DNA of 15,732 nt from Baffinella frigidus (taxonomy: Eukaryota > Cryptophyceae > Cryptomonadales > Baffinellaceae): positions 203,983 through 219,714 of the forward strand of contig MU646873.1 of NCBI GenBank assembly GCA_026770585.1, in the 5' to 3' direction. Positions 15,621-15,732 of this stretch are shown piece by piece. The notes beneath the pieces are model-generated. The model saw only the letters and a program-made list of their open reading frames with translations. It was not told where the DNA came from and did no database searches. Every line of letters begins with the position of its first letter. The first letter of the stretch is position 1. The translations under genes were made by a program, and so were the position numbers.

Positions 15621-15732
15621 CCCTGGACCCTAAACCCCAAACAACAAACAACAAACAACAAACAACAAACAACAAACAACAAACAACAAACAACAAACAA
15701 CAAACAACAAACAACAAACAACAAACAACAAA
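15621..15732 (+). repeat. CAACAAA heptamer microsatellite at window end
   Basis: CCCTGGA, CCCTAAA, CCCCAAA then about 13 exact CAACAAA units to the end of the window. The period is seven, the same as the telomere-like arrays. Open frames across it are artefacts. Confidence 0.95.

Noticed and set aside
15341-15724. 127-codon minus-strand frame with a Leu/Phe/Val/Cys repeat
   Set aside because: Its repetitive part is the CAACAAA array read backwards; the rest crosses element K and repeat Q.
1-15732. tRNA or rRNA genes
   Set aside because: No cloverleaf box A/B pair or conserved rRNA segment was seen on either strand by eye.

Overview
The window looks like nuclear DNA of a unicellular eukaryote, probably an alga or protist. 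The evidence is GT-AG introns, very short exons, abundant degenerate copies of the CCCTAAA (TTTAGGG) telomere-type heptamer, and many small palindromic MITE-like elements. There are no prokaryotic operons, ribosome binding sites or long open frames. The lineage cannot be fixed from the sequence. TTTAGGG-type repeats with introner-like elements would fit green algae or alveolates, but this is only a guess.

Almost everything can be explained as one plus-strand gene stretched over the window. It encodes a protein disulfide isomerase (PDI)-like protein. I assembled it by hand from about 14 exons of 48-124 nt (roughly 350 codons), separated by introns that occupy over 90% of the span. The exons run in the order acidic N-terminal linker, thioredoxin a domain (active site CTHC), b domain, b' domain. 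The window ends before any a' domain, and the start codon and signal peptide were not found, so both gene ends are missing. Reading phase agrees across nearly all junctions. The exceptions are the donor of the CxxC exon, which is AT rather than GT in its first copy, and a one-base mismatch between exons 10 and 11.

Layout: 1-794 upstream intronic or 5' flanking DNA with two palindromic elements; 795-2212 exons 1-2 in element-rich intron; 2692-3392 three full or partial copies of the CxxC exon plus a donor-edge copy; 3751-5876 exons 4-8, with telomere-like introns and minisatellites placed just before acceptors; 6015-8124 edge copies of exons 8 and 9; 8125-10907 a long intron full of palindromic elements; 10026-11590 an array of exon 10 copies; 11861-12638 three acceptor-side copies of exon 11, one split by an element; 12639-15620 exons 12-14 with telomere-like introns and more elements; 15634-15732 a heptamer microsatellite.

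The striking property is that most exon-intron junctions exist in two to six degenerate copies. Introns are built from three materials: telomere-like heptamers that abut the splice sites, duplicated exon edges, and roughly 25 palindromic elements of 76-213 bp. Several elements can be shown to be insertions because an unoccupied paralogous copy lies nearby. The locus therefore looks like a record of ongoing intron growth and intron creation.
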